A DNA stretch of 64,000 nt, taken from the NCBI RefSeq assembly GCF_030269545.1, contig NZ_BSTN01000007.1, forward strand, positions 248,001 through 312,000. The letters are read 5' to 3'. A program made the translations under genes and the position numbers. The notes beneath the pieces were generated by a model. It made no database searches, was not told where the DNA came from, and saw only the letters and a list, made by a program, of their open reading frames with translations. The DNA is from Actinomadura sp. NBRC 104425 (lineage in GTDB: Bacteria; Actinomycetota; Actinomycetes; Streptosporangiales; Streptosporangiaceae). Below, one piece after another: positions 63,646-64,000 of the stretch. The first letter of the stretch is position 1; each line of letters opens with the position of its first letter.

Positions 63646-64000
63646 ATGGCGCAGGCGACACTGAAGCGGCGGGGGTTGAGCATCGCGTGGGCGCTGAGCC
63701 CGGTGCTCACCTTGGGGATCGTGAGCCCCTTCATCTTCGCCTTCGCGGCGGCCCGGCTGAGATCCCGGCTGCTGTGGCTGGCGACCGGCATCTACTTCGT
63801 CGCCTGGACGGTCATGTTCATCACCGCCGGCTTGCCCGACAGCGGCCCGGGGGACGCCGCCTTCAGCATCGCGTTGATGATCGTGTGGATGGGTGCCACG
63901 GTCCACGCCTTCGCCATCCGCGACCGCGTCTTCTTCCAGGCGCCGGACCACCGCTCGGCCGCGTTCCAGCGGGCCCAGCTGGAGGTCGAGCACCGCCGCG
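63646..64000 (+). CDS. Multi-pass membrane protein, partial
   Basis: The gene is open at the right edge; 118 codons are visible. After MAQATLKRRG come helices in SIAWALSPVLTLGIVSPFIF, LLWLATGIYFVAWTVMFIT and FSIALMIVWMGATVHAFAI, so at least three membrane segments, followed by a charged region (FFQAPDHRSAAFQRAQLEVE). Actinobacterial proteins of this layout often sit near serS, but no function is known. GGGGAG precedes ATG 63646 by 7 bases. Confidence 0.75.
   Translation, partial: MAQATLKRRGLSIAWALSPVLTLGIVSPFIFAFAAARLRSRLLWLATGIYFVAWTVMFITAGLPDSGPGDAAFSIALMIVWMGATVHAFAIRDRVFFQAPDHRSAAFQRAQLEVEHRR

Overview
The window is a very GC-rich actinobacterial chromosome segment. Strong G/C bias at third codon positions, frequent GTG and TTG starts, ATGA/GTGA coupling, leaderless promoters, a proteasome activator (Bpa), an FhaA start beside tRNA-Leu, and a class I ribonucleotide reductase under a cobalamin riboswitch all point to Streptosporangiales, probably Actinomadura-like. 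The genus is inferred; no database was consulted.

Layout. 1-400: the start of fhaA (minus strand), a divergent tRNA-Leu(CAG) and its terminator. 400-1,250: gene-poor DNA with a short IS5-type remnant that still has both ends. 1,258-10,161: a three-gene, translationally coupled minus-strand operon encoding a pseudokinase/SF1-helicase fusion, a winged-helix protein with two phospholipase-D HKD motifs, and a coiled-coil protein of unknown function. It sits next to a tRNA and an IS scar and looks like an uncharacterised defence or nucleic-acid-processing system. 10,400-25,054: chromosomal genes: YCII protein, NrdR boxes plus B12 riboswitch plus nrdAB, a methyltransferase, an orphan histidine kinase, a secreted hydrolase, an HxlR/MFS/flavin-oxidase unit, a UvrA paralogue, a truncated haemoglobin, and about 1.2 kb without genes. 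25,229: tRNA-Ser(TGA).

25,379-33,999 and 54,344-59,252 together encode one actinobacterial type-IV-secretion-like apparatus: VirB4-like ATPase, SCO6880-like protein, TrbL/VirB6-like channel, small VirB2-like protein, cell-wall transglycosylase and lipoprotein, then a VirD4/TraG-type coupling ATPase and a MinD/ParA ATPase with a long Pro/Gln-rich tail. The two halves are separated by about 20 kb of unrelated genes.

Those 20 kb (about 34.1-54.3 kb) look like a biosynthetic gene cluster. Genes from 34,644 to 50,077 all read forward, mostly with overlapping start and stop codons. They encode an AsnRS-like enzyme without an obvious anticodon domain, two methyltransferases, an MccF-type self-immunity peptidase, a small unknown protein, a ProRS-like protein with a C-terminal Cys4 module, a PhyH dioxygenase, a glycosyltransferase fused to a class III aminotransferase fold whose PLP lysine is His, an FkbM methyltransferase, a radical SAM/SPASM enzyme, a PIG-L deacetylase, a DXD glycosyltransferase, a second-copy-type methionyl-tRNA synthetase with an altered active-site signature, a Gfo/Idh oxidoreductase and a D-2-hydroxyacid dehydrogenase. 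An epimerase-like protein, two APH-fold kinases and a NodS-type methyltransferase follow. The simplest reading is an amino-sugar or nucleoside-like natural product carrying amino acids attached by synthetase paralogues. MccF and the MetRS copy would protect the producer, which suggests an aminoacyl-tRNA-synthetase inhibitor; this is inference.

59.4-64.0 kb returns to housekeeping genes: quinone oxidoreductase, bpa, a HAD phosphatase, serS and the start of a membrane protein.
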